Positions 52,851-61,837 of a stretch of 64,000 bases of DNA are shown in pieces (positions within the stretch are counted from its first letter, which is position 1; each line of letters starts with the position of its first letter). The position numbers were made by a program, and so were the translations under genes. Where the stretch lies: NCBI RefSeq assembly GCF_001436375.1, contig NZ_AZGA01000005.1, positions 60,636 through 124,635 on the forward strand, given 5' to 3'. The DNA comes from Agrilactobacillus composti DSM 18527 = JCM 14202 (lineage in GTDB: Bacteria; Bacillota; Bacilli; Lactobacillales; Lactobacillaceae). The notes under the pieces are model-generated. The model had not been told where the DNA came from. It searched no databases and worked only from the letters and a program-made list of their open reading frames with translations.

Positions 52851-54647
52851 TTAAAAGAAATCGATGAGCTTACGGGTGGCGCCTAAAATCGTTTTGGTGA
52901 TATTTTCCAAGACACCGATTTTAGGGGTAGCTTTCGGTTTTTGTTGGCTGCTGGCTTTAGCCTGTTGGGGTGTGGTGCCAGCATCACTAGGTTTAAAGTT
53001 AGCACCATGGGCTAGGCTCACGGTGATTTTATCGCCCTTGACGATAACTAATTGGTCGTTCACCGCGGTGTCCGTTTGGGCATCACTTTGATCCGTATCC
53101 TCGTCCGTGTGGAAATTCAGGGTTTTAACAATGGCCCCAGTTTTATCTACCACTTGGATACTGCCTTGATCACTGCCATCCACCGGGGCGACTTGATAAA
53201 CACCGCTACGGGCTTTGAAATCTTTTCCAAAGGCAAAGGTGCCCGTCTTTAAGGTCATACTGATTACATTACCATCTTTAGGGGCTTTGGTTATTTTTCC
53301 AGTCACATCATGATAAATTACATTACTAGGCATATAAACAAAGACCACACCCTGGGTATCCGTTCCAAAAATACCAGCAGTTTTACCTTGAGTTTTGGCA
53401 GAGATTAATTTATAACCAGCAATAGTTGGCGCTTTAATTTTAAAGTGGGTGCCAATTTTACCAACCCGCACAGTTTGCGGTTGTAATTCATTGCCGGCCA
53501 TATCTTCATATTTAATTGCGAAGCTGGCTTGATCACTATTGGTTGTATCTGGGCCAGGAAAGATGACATCCCCGGATTCAGGCGGATAAGGTGTCGTTGG
53601 ACTGGTGTTGCTACTGGATGAAGAACTAGAACTTGAGCTAGAACTACTTGAGTTGCCATTATCAGAACTGGAACTAGAATTATTAGATGAACCATTGCCA
53701 GAATTAGATGAACTGCTACTAGAATTATCAGAAGAACTAGAGCCGTTACCTGAAGAACTAGAACTGGAATTATCAGATGAGCTGGAACTGGAAGAGCCAG
53801 ATCCAGAATTATCAGAAGAACTGGAGCTAGAACCTGAGTCCGAACTGGAAGAACTGGATCCAGAGTCATCTGAAGAACTGCTTGAATTTGAACCAGAATC
53901 TGAAGTATCACTGCTGCCATTACCCGCTTGGTTTGCGTCACTAGACCCATTGGCATCAGCAGCACTGTTGTTATTGCCAGTATTGTTATCCGCATTAGGT
54001 TTGGTGGTAGCACCGGTATTGTTTGAATTGGCGTTACTATCTTCAGAATTATCCGTACTGGTGGCGGCAGAACTATCCGAACCAGTCCCAGCGCTGGGAT
54101 TACCATTGGTATTGGTTGACTCATCGGTACTGGGATCTGGTGTTGTCGGTGTGTTGTCAGTCGTGCCATTATTATCAGTTGCTGCACCAGTATTCGCGGT
54201 TGAACCATTGGTGCTGTCACTCGTATCCGCGTTGTGGTTAGTGGTGTTGTCACCAGCCGTTGTGCCAGTGTTACTAGTGGTTGAGTCACTGTTGGTGGTT
54301 GCACCAGAAGTATTGTTGCTTGTCCCGGCGTTATTATTGGTGGGATTGCCACCAGCGGTCGGTTGTTGATTAGTCGTATCTGTATTGCCTGGCTGGGTTG
54401 AATCTGGATTTGAGGTCGTAGTTGATGCCGGGGTGATTGGTTTTAAACCATTACCCTGATCTGCTTTTGGTAAGGTAGCTTCAATCGCATTATTGGTGGT
54501 TGCAGTCGCGGCACTAGCAGTGGTCTGAGCCTTCGAATCTTGGTTACTGGCAGCCTGGGTTTGGGAAAGTTGGCCATAGTTCAATCCACCGGCAACTAAA
54601 GCCAGTGCTAGGGAGATTGATACAGTTGTCCTAACTTTTCGAGTCAT
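52851..54647 (-). CDS. Serine-rich secreted surface protein with MucBP domain
   Basis: A 598-residue exported protein. Signal peptide to QTQAAS; residues about 35-240 are Thr/Asn/Asp/Ser-rich low complexity; residues about 240-345 are nearly pure Ser with Asp/Gly/Asn; then a MucBP-like domain (IKYEDMAGNEL...VFVYMPS). A basic Gln/Lys/Pro linker leads to a C-terminal amphipathic helix ending ATRKLIDFF. No LPXTG motif or membrane anchor is present, which is unusual for this class. The Ser-rich stalk is likely glycosylated; adhesion to mucin is inferred. Repeat number probably varies among strains. GGAAGCAGG is a weak site before the ATG. Confidence 0.85.
   Translation of the reverse strand: MTRKVRTTVSISLALALVAGGLNYGQLSQTQAASNQDSKAQTTASAATATTNNAIEATLPKADQGNGLKPITPASTTTSNPDSTQPGNTDTTNQQPTAGGNPTNNNAGTSNNTSGATTNSDSTTSNTGTTAGDNTTNHNADTSDSTNGSTANTGAATDNNGTTDNTPTTPDPSTDESTNTNGNPSAGTGSDSSAATSTDNSEDSNANSNNTGATTKPNADNNTGNNNSAADANGSSDANQAGNGSSDTSDSGSNSSSSSDDSGSSSSSSDSGSSSSSSDNSGSGSSSSSSSDNSSSSSSGNGSSSSDNSSSSSSNSGNGSSNNSSSSSDNGNSSSSSSSSSSSSSSNTSPTTPYPPESGDVIFPGPDTTNSDQASFAIKYEDMAGNELQPQTVRVGKIGTHFKIKAPTIAGYKLISAKTQGKTAGIFGTDTQGVVFVYMPSNVIYHDVTGKITKAPKDGNVISMTLKTGTFAFGKDFKARSGVYQVAPVDGSDQGSIQVVDKTGAIVKTLNFHTDEDTDQSDAQTDTAVNDQLVIVKGDKITVSLAHGANFKPSDAGTTPQQAKASSQQKPKATPKIGVLENITKTILGATRKLIDFF
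53615..53920. repeat. Ser/Asp codon low-complexity repeat tract
   Basis: Runs of AGC/AGT/TCT serine codons with GAT/GGC interspersed make up the stalk coding region. On the opposite strand this produces a long Leu/Glu open frame that is only an artefact. Confidence 0.85.
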
Positions 54648-55071
54648 ATTTTTTGAACCTGCTTCCTGGGTAAAACAAGAGAATTAACAAAACTGATCTG
54701 AACGTGATCTGTCACAAATATAAGTATAGATTACCATGAGAATCTTCTGAGAGGTAGGGGTAAATCAAGAATGTAATATTGATTTAATTTAGATGTCAAA
54801 CCCTTTAAATTTGTAATAAAGCTTTACAATCCTTATTTACCAAGGAATATACGACTTTAGACGGATATGTATTTAATAAATAAAATTAAAAAATGCCAAC
54901 CTGTAATCATATTATGTTTAGAGATTAGCATTTTTTGAAGTTAACTGATTAACTACCAAATGGCATCAAGTGGTTGCAGCCTAAGGGGTTCCGACCATTT
55001 CTTTATGATAGTAGCTGGTCAGTCGCACTAGTAAAAACCAATTATCCTGGCATTATTTCCCAAGTAATGCT
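54648..55071. other. Intergenic region with a weak terminator
   Basis: AT-rich leader of the surface protein at the left. An AAAAATGC / GCATTTTTT hairpin (54888-54936, with internal mismatches) may end the M20 hydrolase transcript arriving on the minus strand. Nothing else seen. Confidence 0.45.
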
Positions 55072-56295
55072 TTAATGAGTTGCCAAGAAATCTAAGGCAG
55101 CAACACCCACCGTTTTAGCAGCCAATGGTAACGCCTTTTCATTGATAACAAACTTTGGACTATGGTGGGGATAGAAGATACCATCATCTGGCATTTCGCC
55201 TACAAACAGGTAGACCCCAGGAATTTTTTGGGCAAAATAAGCGAAATCTTCTGAAGCGGTGTTACGGGTGATTGTATCTAAGTTAGTGAGTTCTTGGATG
55301 TGGCTGTGACTGTGACGCAGGCTATTTTGAATCGTTGCGGCAAGGTCGGTATCATTATTTAAAACAGGGTAGTCACTATCATAGAATAAATCGACTTTGA
55401 CATCGAACATTAACTCCAGGCCTTTGACCATGCGTTTGAAGTTTGTTTCAATGATTTCCCGAGCTTCATCGCGCATGAAACGAACGTCGCCTTCTAAGAA
55501 GACAGCATCCTTGATGACGTTAAAAGAACCTTTACCATCGAAGTTGCCAAAGGTCAATGTACACATATCAAAAGGATCTGTACGCCGGGAGATAATTGTC
55601 TGGGCAATCGTCACAAAATAAGAAGCCGCCACGTTGGCATCGTTTGCTAAATGAGGAGCTGACCCGTGGCCACCTTTACCGTGAATAGTCATTTTGAAGC
55701 TGGAACGACCCGTCATGACTGGGCCGGCCGTGCATTGAACCGTGCCATAGGGTACCGGTGCCCAACCGTGAACCCCAATAATGGCATCGACACCATCTAA
55801 AACACCGGCCTTGATCATCCCTAGAGCACCACCAGGGGGAGTTTCTTCAGCAGGTTGGTGGACGATTTTAATTTTACCAGCCCAGTCATCTTTTAGTTCG
55901 TACAAAGACTCTGCCAAAATTAGCATATAAGCAGTATGGCCATCATGGCCACAGGCGTGCATCACACCAGTGTTTTGTGAGGCAAAGGGTAAGCCAGTTT
56001 CTTCTTGAACCGGTAGCCCATCAAAGTCAGCCCGTAGTGCCAATGTTTTTCCAGGTTTGCCGGAGTCAATCGTCACGACGACACCATAACCATCGCCAAA
56101 GTTAGCTTGAACTTGAACATCTTTGCCCTGATAGAAGTTAGCAATAAAGGCACCCGTTGTTTTTTCTTTAAAGGACAGTTCAGGGTGCTCATGTAACTGT
56201 CGTCTGATGGCAATCATTCGGTCAGTCTTGGCTTCGATTTTAGCATACAACTTATCTTTGAGTGCTTGACTTGCAAATACATTATTTTCAATCAT
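55072..56295 (-). CDS. M20-family amidohydrolase (hippurate/N-acyl amino acid hydrolase type)
   Basis: A 407-residue metallo-amidohydrolase. RRQLHEHPELSFKE opens the family; HACGHDGHTA binds the first metals; HQPAEETPPGG holds the catalytic Glu; the dimerisation lid has GKGGHGSAPH; and NTASEDFAYF closes the site. Such enzymes release amino acids from N-acetyl, hippurate or indole-acetyl conjugates. It is 21 bases downstream of an ACS-family transporter gene, so the conjugate is probably imported by that carrier. Confidence 0.92.
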   Translation of the reverse strand: MIENNVFASQALKDKLYAKIEAKTDRMIAIRRQLHEHPELSFKEKTTGAFIANFYQGKDVQVQANFGDGYGVVVTIDSGKPGKTLALRADFDGLPVQEETGLPFASQNTGVMHACGHDGHTAYMLILAESLYELKDDWAGKIKIVHQPAEETPPGGALGMIKAGVLDGVDAIIGVHGWAPVPYGTVQCTAGPVMTGRSSFKMTIHGKGGHGSAPHLANDANVAASYFVTIAQTIISRRTDPFDMCTLTFGNFDGKGSFNVIKDAVFLEGDVRFMRDEAREIIETNFKRMVKGLELMFDVKVDLFYDSDYPVLNNDTDLAATIQNSLRHSHSHIQELTNLDTITRNTASEDFAYFAQKIPGVYLFVGEMPDDGIFYPHHSPKFVINEKALPLAAKTVGVAALDFLATH

Positions 56296-56316
56296 AAACT
56301 ACACCTCATGTTTACA

Positions 56317-57540
56317 TTAGTTTGCTTTAGGATTAATCGTGAATACTCCTAAACCACCGATGAGAATCGTAATGGCCAGGAGAATGAAACCAACTTGGAA
56401 ATCACCGCCAGCTGCTTGTATCAAGGCACCGATCATGATTGGTGTCAGGAATCCGCCAAAGGTACCACCGGTATTGATGATTCCCACGGACGTGCCGATA
56501 ATGGCTTGTTTAAAAATTCTTTGGGGCCAAGTGAAGGTTGCGGTGAATGCTGAAATTGTGGTCATCCCAATTAACGCCACTAGTATCAAGGATAAAACGA
56601 TGCTATGAATATGAACTAGAGTGTAAATTGCGGTGGCACTAATCACAGCACAAATTAGAATAAATGGTTTTTGTTTACCCTCAAACCATTTAGAAAGACA
56701 GATTCCGGTAAAGAAGCTGCCGATAACTTGAGAAATGGCATTGACAGCTAAGATTGCCCCGGCAGCGCCCAAAGATAACTCATAGGTCTGCGTTAAATAA
56801 CTGGGCAGCCAAGACATGGCACCATAATAAGTAATATTCAATAAAAGCATAATGACAAATAACAACAAGACGTTCCGGTTAGTAATGACTGCTTTGAAAG
56901 ATACTCGGTCAGTGGTTGTTTTAACAGCTGTCTTATGAATAGGGGTATCTTTCGGAAGCAAAAATAGTACCAATAAAAAGGCAATCAGAAATAGTGTCCC
57001 TAATAAAAGGTAGCCATAACGCCAATTGATGGCAATCACGTTAGCCCCTAGAACAAAAGCTAATAGGCCACCGATACCAGAAGTGGTCATGATACCGGAT
57101 TGGACCATGACCCGGCGATCGTGGTCAAAGTTTTCCGCCACCGCCTTTGAACAAGCCGGCGGATAGCCGCCATGGCCTAATCCAGCCCCAAAACGAATTG
57201 CCAAAAACAACATCAAAGAGCTGACGAAACCAAAGGCATAAGAGAAAACACAAATAATACCTAAGGATAATAAGAGCACTCTTTTGGCACCAATTCTGTC
57301 AGCCAACCAACCGCCAGGTATTTGCATGAGGGAATAAGCCAGGAAGAACATACTCATGATCAAACCAGTTTGGGCCGTGGTAAAACTGAATTCTTTAGCG
57401 ATAGGGATGATGGCTGTGGAGACCATGTTCTTGTCCATATAAACCATGGCGTAGCCGGTCATCAAAGCGGCGATGATTTTTATGTCTGACCTAGCCAGCG
57501 GTTTGTCAATAACTGCACTTTCTTTTGCCAGATGAATCAT
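56317..57540 (-). CDS. ACS-family MFS transporter
   Basis: A 407-residue 12-TM carrier of the anion:cation symporter group, which imports organic anions such as hexuronates, phthalate or N-acyl acids. YMDKNMVSTAIIPIAKEF near helix 1, PGGWLADRIGAKR in the loop 2-3, and GHGGYPPACSKAVAENF are typical of the family. GAAAGGA precedes the ATG. Co-transcribed with the M20 amidohydrolase; a near-consensus cre lies in its leader. Confidence 0.9.
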   Translation of the reverse strand: MIHLAKESAVIDKPLARSDIKIIAALMTGYAMVYMDKNMVSTAIIPIAKEFSFTTAQTGLIMSMFFLAYSLMQIPGGWLADRIGAKRVLLLSLGIICVFSYAFGFVSSLMLFLAIRFGAGLGHGGYPPACSKAVAENFDHDRRVMVQSGIMTTSGIGGLLAFVLGANVIAINWRYGYLLLGTLFLIAFLLVLFLLPKDTPIHKTAVKTTTDRVSFKAVITNRNVLLLFVIMLLLNITYYGAMSWLPSYLTQTYELSLGAAGAILAVNAISQVIGSFFTGICLSKWFEGKQKPFILICAVISATAIYTLVHIHSIVLSLILVALIGMTTISAFTATFTWPQRIFKQAIIGTSVGIINTGGTFGGFLTPIMIGALIQAAGGDFQVGFILLAITILIGGLGVFTINPKAN

Positions 57541-57624
57541 TCCTTTCTAAAATTAAAACTACCTAAAAAATAGGCTTTAAACAGCAGTAGCTAAAAAAGC
57601 CGCCTTAACAAGCATAGCACTATA

Positions 57625-57638
57625 GGTAAACGCTTACA
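57625..57638. promoter_or_regulatory. cre site upstream of the ACS transporter operon
   Basis: Minus strand TGTAAGCGTTTACC matches 13 of 14 consensus positions, 85 bases before the start codon. Between them, GGCTTTTTTAGC / GCTGTTTAAAGCC then TATTTTTT (57571-57603) may form a weak leader terminator. Confidence 0.65.
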
Positions 57639-57680
57639 AATTATTTTTTAGGCAGCCTAACAAATATTCTTTTTCCCGAC

Positions 57681-57730
57681 AAAAAAATACCAACCCTCAA
57701 TCTTTTGCAGATCAAGCGTTGGTATTTTTG
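57681..57730 (-). terminator. Terminator of the opp operon
   Basis: Minus strand AATACCAACGCTTGATCT / AGATTGAGGGTTGGTATT stem, 6-base loop and seven T. Confidence 0.9.
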
Positions 57731-57732
57731 AG

Positions 57733-58728
57733 TTAATCCCCAGGTAAGACAGCCGGATTTACCGGTTGTTTTTCGTGGGCTTTTTCAGCCATTTCCCGAT
57801 ACATTGGTACTTCATCATCACTGGCAAAGACAGAATGGCCGGGGATGATTTCTTGCAAATAGCGATCCTTAGATTCATCTTCAATTGAAGCATCATAAGG
57901 ATGGGGCTTGCGGTGGCGTTCGTATTCAGGATCTGGTAGTGGCACCGCGGACAGCAAGCTGATGGTGTAAGGATGCAGTGGGTAGTTATAGACTTCATCA
58001 GAAGTGGATAATTCCATCAAACGTCCGTTATGCATCACGGCGATGCGATCACTGATATATTTCACCATGGATAAATCATGGGCGATAAACAAATAGGTCA
58101 GATTTTGGTCTTTTTGAATATCTTCCAACAAGTTCACCACTTGGGCTTGGATAGACACATCCAAGGCTGAGATGGGTTCGTCGGCGATGATGAAGCGGGG
58201 TTTGACGGCTAGGGCCCGGGCAATCCCGATCCGTTGCCGTTGTCCACCGGAGAATTCGTGGGGATAGCGGGTCATGTGATCTTTATTTAAACCAACTAAG
58301 TCTAAGAGTTCTTCAACTCGGGCATCCCGTTCAGCGTCATTTTTAACCAAGTGATGGACATCTAAGCCTTCAGCGATGATATCTTTGATCTTCATCCGAG
58401 GGTTCAAAGAAGCATAAGGATCTTGGAAAATCATTTGCATTTCCCGACGGAATTCTAGCATTTGTGGGGAATGTTTTTTGATCTTACTGATGTCTTGACC
58501 ATTAAAGAGGATCTCGCCGCCAGTGGGGTCGTATAAACGGATGATACTGCGGCCGGTGGTACTTTTACCGGAACCAGATTCCCCAACTAGTCCGAAAGTT
58601 TCGCCTTCATAGATGTCAAAGGAGATGTCGTCGATGGCTTTAACTTCGTTTTTGCGGCCGGCATTGAAGTATTGCTTCAAGTGTTTGACTTCAACGATTT
58701 TTTTCCGGGGTTCACCATTATTCTGCAT
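57733..58728 (-). CDS. oppF: Oligopeptide ABC transporter ATP-binding protein OppF
   Basis: A 331-residue ATPase. [11 protein letters not shown], Walker [10 protein letters not shown], the Q-loop [14 protein letters not shown] typical of OppF/DppF, signature [13 protein letters not shown], Walker [13 protein letters not shown] and the C-terminal oligopeptide domain (HPYT...SAVPLPDP). ATG 58728 overlaps the oppD end and has GGCGGTG upstream; a GTG at 58740 is possible. Last gene of the operon. Confidence 0.95.
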   Translation of the reverse strand: MQNNGEPRKKIVEVKHLKQYFNAGRKNEVKAIDDISFDIYEGETFGLVGESGSGKSTTGRSIIRLYDPTGGEILFNGQDISKIKKHSPQMLEFRREMQMIFQDPYASLNPRMKIKDIIAEGLDVHHLVKNDAERDARVEELLDLVGLNKDHMTRYPHEFSGGQRQRIGIARALAVKPRFIIADEPISALDVSIQAQVVNLLEDIQKDQNLTYLFIAHDLSMVKYISDRIAVMHNGRLMELSTSDEVYNYPLHPYTISLLSAVPLPDPEYERHRKPHPYDASIEDESKDRYLQEIIPGHSVFASDDEVPMYREMAEKAHEKQPVNPAVLPGD

Positions 58729-59782
58729 CAGCTGGGACACCGCCTTTCGCTTGTTCTGCTAGGTATTTATGATAAAGCTCATGGCGCCGCAGGATTTCTG
58801 CGGGGGGTTGGACCTTAGGGGCATCGGGATGCAAGAGCCAAGTCGCGGCATAATGGGTATCCGTGACTTTAAAGAATGGGGGCATGGCTTCATAGTCGAT
58901 GGCCATGGCGTACTCATTTCTGGGGGCAAAGGCATCACCCTTGGGTGGGTTCAACAGGTTTGGCGGCGTACCAGGAATGGCATAGAGTTTCTTGGATTCC
59001 AAGGTAGGCATGGAGTTCAACAAGCCCCAAGTATAAGGATGACGGGGATCATAGAAAATTTCATCCACGGAGCCGTATTCGATAATTTTACCGGCATACA
59101 TGACGGCCACCCGATCGGCGATCCCAGCCACGACACCCAAATCATGGGTGATGAAAATAATGGAAGTTTCGATTTTATCTTGTAATTCCTTCATCAATTC
59201 GATGATTTGACTTTGGATAGTTACATCCAAGGCAGTTGTTGGTTCATCGGCGATGAGGATTTCCGGGTAATTGACGATGGCGATGGCAATGACGATCCGT
59301 TGCCGCTGACCACCGGAGAATTGGTGGGGATAATCTTTGATCCGGTTTTTGGCGTTGGGGATACCAACTAATTCCAAAACTTCTTCAGCCCGTTCCATGG
59401 CTTTGGCCCGGCTCATGTGGTTATGAATCAACAAAGGTTCAGCCACTTGTTTACCGATAGGCATGGTGGGGTCTAGGGAAGTCATGGGGTCTTGGAAAAT
59501 CATGGAGATATCATTGCCCCGGATTTTTTCCATTTGCCGGGCTGAAATTTTTAAGAGATCTTGATCTTTGAACATGATTTGGCCGTTGGGGACGTTAGAG
59601 TTATTGGCTAATAAGCCCATGATACTCCGGACGGTTACGGATTTACCGGAACCAGATTCCCCAACGATGGCCAGGGTTTCACCTTTGTTTAAATGGAAAC
59701 TGACATCGCGAATGGCTTTCACATCGCCAGCAAAGGTATGGAAATTAATTTCTAAGTCTTTTACATCAAGTATTTTTTCCAA
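58718..59782 (-). CDS. oppD: Oligopeptide ABC transporter ATP-binding protein OppD
   Basis: A 355-residue ATPase. Walker [11 protein letters not shown]-loop [14 protein letters not shown], signature [12 protein letters not shown], Walker [13 protein letters not shown], and a C-terminal CxxE-type region in which the usual cysteines are replaced ([13 protein letters not shown]), so no Fe-S cluster is expected. TTG 59782 with AGGCGGTG seven bases upstream gives the family N-terminus. Confidence 0.95.
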   Translation of the reverse strand: MEKILDVKDLEINFHTFAGDVKAIRDVSFHLNKGETLAIVGESGSGKSVTVRSIMGLLANNSNVPNGQIMFKDQDLLKISARQMEKIRGNDISMIFQDPMTSLDPTMPIGKQVAEPLLIHNHMSRAKAMERAEEVLELVGIPNAKNRIKDYPHQFSGGQRQRIVIAIAIVNYPEILIADEPTTALDVTIQSQIIELMKELQDKIETSIIFITHDLGVVAGIADRVAVMYAGKIIEYGSVDEIFYDPRHPYTWGLLNSMPTLESKKLYAIPGTPPNLLNPPKGDAFAPRNEYAMAIDYEAMPPFFKVTDTHYAATWLLHPDAPKVQPPAEILRRHELYHKYLAEQAKGGVPADAE

Positions 59783-59795
59783 TGTCTGACACCGC

Positions 59796-60818
59796 CTAAC
59801 GTGATGATTTCGGATCAAAGGCATCCCGCAGACCATCGGCTAATAAGTTAAAGGCTAACATTAAGAGCACGATGACCGCTGAGGGATACCACATTTGATA
59901 AGGTAAGAAACGGAAGGTCTTTTGACCATCGGATAATAGGGTCCCTAAAGACGCATTTGGCGCCGGGATCCCGATCCCGATATAACTCAAGAAGGCTTCG
60001 AAGAAAATGGCCGTGGGAATGGTCATCATGGTATTGATGATGATCACGGAGGACATATTGGGGATCAAATGCTTGAAGGCGATCTTTAAAGAAGATTCCC
60101 CCAAGGTTTGTGCCGCCAGAATATATTCCTCGCTTTGAAGCTGGTACGTCTCCGCTCGTATCAGCCTGGCCATGGTTATCCAACCGGTGAACCCAATGGC
60201 AATGATGATAGAAGTCAAACCAGGTTTGAAAATCAACAGCATCAAGATGGCCACGATCAAGTTAGGGACAGAAGAGATGATTTCGATGATCCGCTGCATG
60301 ACGATATCCGTGAATTTGCCCCGCCAGGCCGATATTAGGCCATAGGGGACCCCTATGATCATATCAAACATGGTCGCAGCAAAGGCGACGAAAATGGATA
60401 AGCGGGTGCCATAGATGATCCGGGATAATAAGTCCCGACCCAAGTAATCAGTGCCTAAGATGTAATAGGTCCCTTTCGGCACGCCGGAAGCGGCATAACG
60501 GTCACTGACAACGCCAGCGACTTCGCCTTTCCCAGTAAACCCAGGGATATTGCCACTGCCGATTTTTGGCGGCAGGTTGGCATAGTTGACGTTTTGGGTA
60601 TTAGGGTTGTGAGGGGCGATGACCGGGGCCAATAAGGCGATGAGAATCATCACAGCTAAGACCCAAAAGGCCACAACGGCGACTTTATTTTGTTTCAAAC
60701 GCCGGACAGCATCCTGGAAGAAGGTTAAAGATGGGGCTTGGATTTCTTCTTTTTGGGTGTTGTCTTGATTATTGGCAGGTTTGAAGCTATCTGGGGTGAT
60801 TTTTACATTATCAGCCAC
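59796..60818 (-). CDS. oppC: Oligopeptide ABC transporter permease OppC
   Basis: A 340-residue inner-membrane permease with six helices after an N-terminal cytoplasmic tail. GTDYLGRDLLSRIIYGTRLS is the OppC signature and LGESSLKIAFKHLIPNM the EAA loop. GTG 60818 follows AGGAGG and overlaps the oppB stop. Confidence 0.96.
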   Translation of the reverse strand: MADNVKITPDSFKPANNQDNTQKEEIQAPSLTFFQDAVRRLKQNKVAVVAFWVLAVMILIALLAPVIAPHNPNTQNVNYANLPPKIGSGNIPGFTGKGEVAGVVSDRYAASGVPKGTYYILGTDYLGRDLLSRIIYGTRLSIFVAFAATMFDMIIGVPYGLISAWRGKFTDIVMQRIIEIISSVPNLIVAILMLLIFKPGLTSIIIAIGFTGWITMARLIRAETYQLQSEEYILAAQTLGESSLKIAFKHLIPNMSSVIIINTMMTIPTAIFFEAFLSYIGIGIPAPNASLGTLLSDGQKTFRFLPYQMWYPSAVIVLLMLAFNLLADGLRDAFDPKSSR

Positions 60819-61753
60819 TATTCTTTACCTCCTGTTGTACTTAAGCGAATACGTGGGTCGATGATGCCGTAGAGGATATCCACCACGAGGTAGATAACCA
60901 ACAAGGCGGCGGAATACAAGATGGTCAAGCCCATGATGGTTGGGTAGTCATTGGTCAAGATGGATTTGACGAATTGTTCCCCGATCCCTGGGATAGAGAA
61001 GATGTTTTCGATAACCATGGACCCGGTCATCAAGGCAACGGCCATGGGACCGATGATGGTGACAACGGGAATCAAGGAGTTCCGCAGAGCATGTTTAGCC
61101 ACGGTTTGCCAAGAAGATAGGCCTTTGGAGCGGGCTAATTCGATGTAGTCACTACTTAAGACATCCACCATTTCCGTCCGCATGAACCGGGCGGTATCGG
61201 CCAATGGCGCCATGGCCAAGGCAATGGAAGGCAGGATACTGGATGAGAAGCCATCCCACAGTGCAATTGGGAAAATCTTGAGCTTAAAGGCTAAGAAGAA
61301 CTGCAAGATGACGGCGAAGACGAAGTTGGGGATGGAACGACCCACAATGGCGAAGAATGTAGCCACAGAGTCTACCCAGGTTCTTTGCTTGACGGCGGCA
61401 ATGGCCCCCAGCAAAATCCCTAACAAGGTCCCGATGATCATGGCTTGGGCCCCAATTTGCATGGAAGGGCCGATCCGGTTAGAAATTAAATAAGTAACCG
61501 GTTGGTTGTTGAATTGGAAAGAAGTTCCTAAATCACCATGGAGCAAGCCCACGATGTAAACCCAGTATTGGGTGAACAATGGTTTATTCAACCCGTACTG
61601 CTCATTCATAATACGAATTTGGTCAGCGGATAGCTTAGCCTGGTTCGTATAAGGCGTGCCGGGTAATAACTTCATCAAGAAGAAAGTGATTGTGGCCACG
61701 ATCCATAAGGTGATGAAGATCCAGGCAATCCGCTTTAAGATATATTTGGTCAA
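60818..61753 (-). CDS. oppB: Oligopeptide ABC transporter permease OppB
   Basis: A 311-residue permease of six helices. KYILKRIAWIF begins the protein, GDLGTSFQFNNQPV and ARSKGLSSWQTVAKHALRNS (EAA loop) are conserved. AAGGGGTG eight bases before TTG 61753 supports that start; GTG 61762 is too close to the site. Confidence 0.95.
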   Translation of the reverse strand: MTKYILKRIAWIFITLWIVATITFFLMKLLPGTPYTNQAKLSADQIRIMNEQYGLNKPLFTQYWVYIVGLLHGDLGTSFQFNNQPVTYLISNRIGPSMQIGAQAMIIGTLLGILLGAIAAVKQRTWVDSVATFFAIVGRSIPNFVFAVILQFFLAFKLKIFPIALWDGFSSSILPSIALAMAPLADTARFMRTEMVDVLSSDYIELARSKGLSSWQTVAKHALRNSLIPVVTIIGPMAVALMTGSMVIENIFSIPGIGEQFVKSILTNDYPTIMGLTILYSAALLVIYLVVDILYGIIDPRIRLSTTGGKE

Positions 61754-61780
61754 TTTGAACACACCCCTTATTTCTAATAG

Positions 61781-61821
61781 AAAAAGGGCCTTCGGGCTGA
61801 AATTTCTCCCGGAGACCCCTA
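61781..61821 (-). terminator. Partial terminator between oppA and oppBCDF
   Basis: Minus strand AGGGGTCTCCGGG / CCCGAAGGCCCTT imperfect stem followed by TTTCT. A leaky hairpin here would give more OppA than permease. Confidence 0.65.
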
Positions 61822-61837
61822 ATTTTAGACGATTAAA

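Noticed and set aside
53405..54352. 315-codon alternative minus-strand frame rich in Leu/Val/Pro/Ile
   Set aside because: Shifted reading of the same repeat tract; no signal peptide or domain, while the overlapping frame has both.
53605..54369. 254-codon Leu/Glu-rich open frame on the plus strand
   Set aside because: It is the exact antisense of the Ser/Asp/Thr repeat of the surface protein; composition follows from repeated codons and it has no ribosome binding site.
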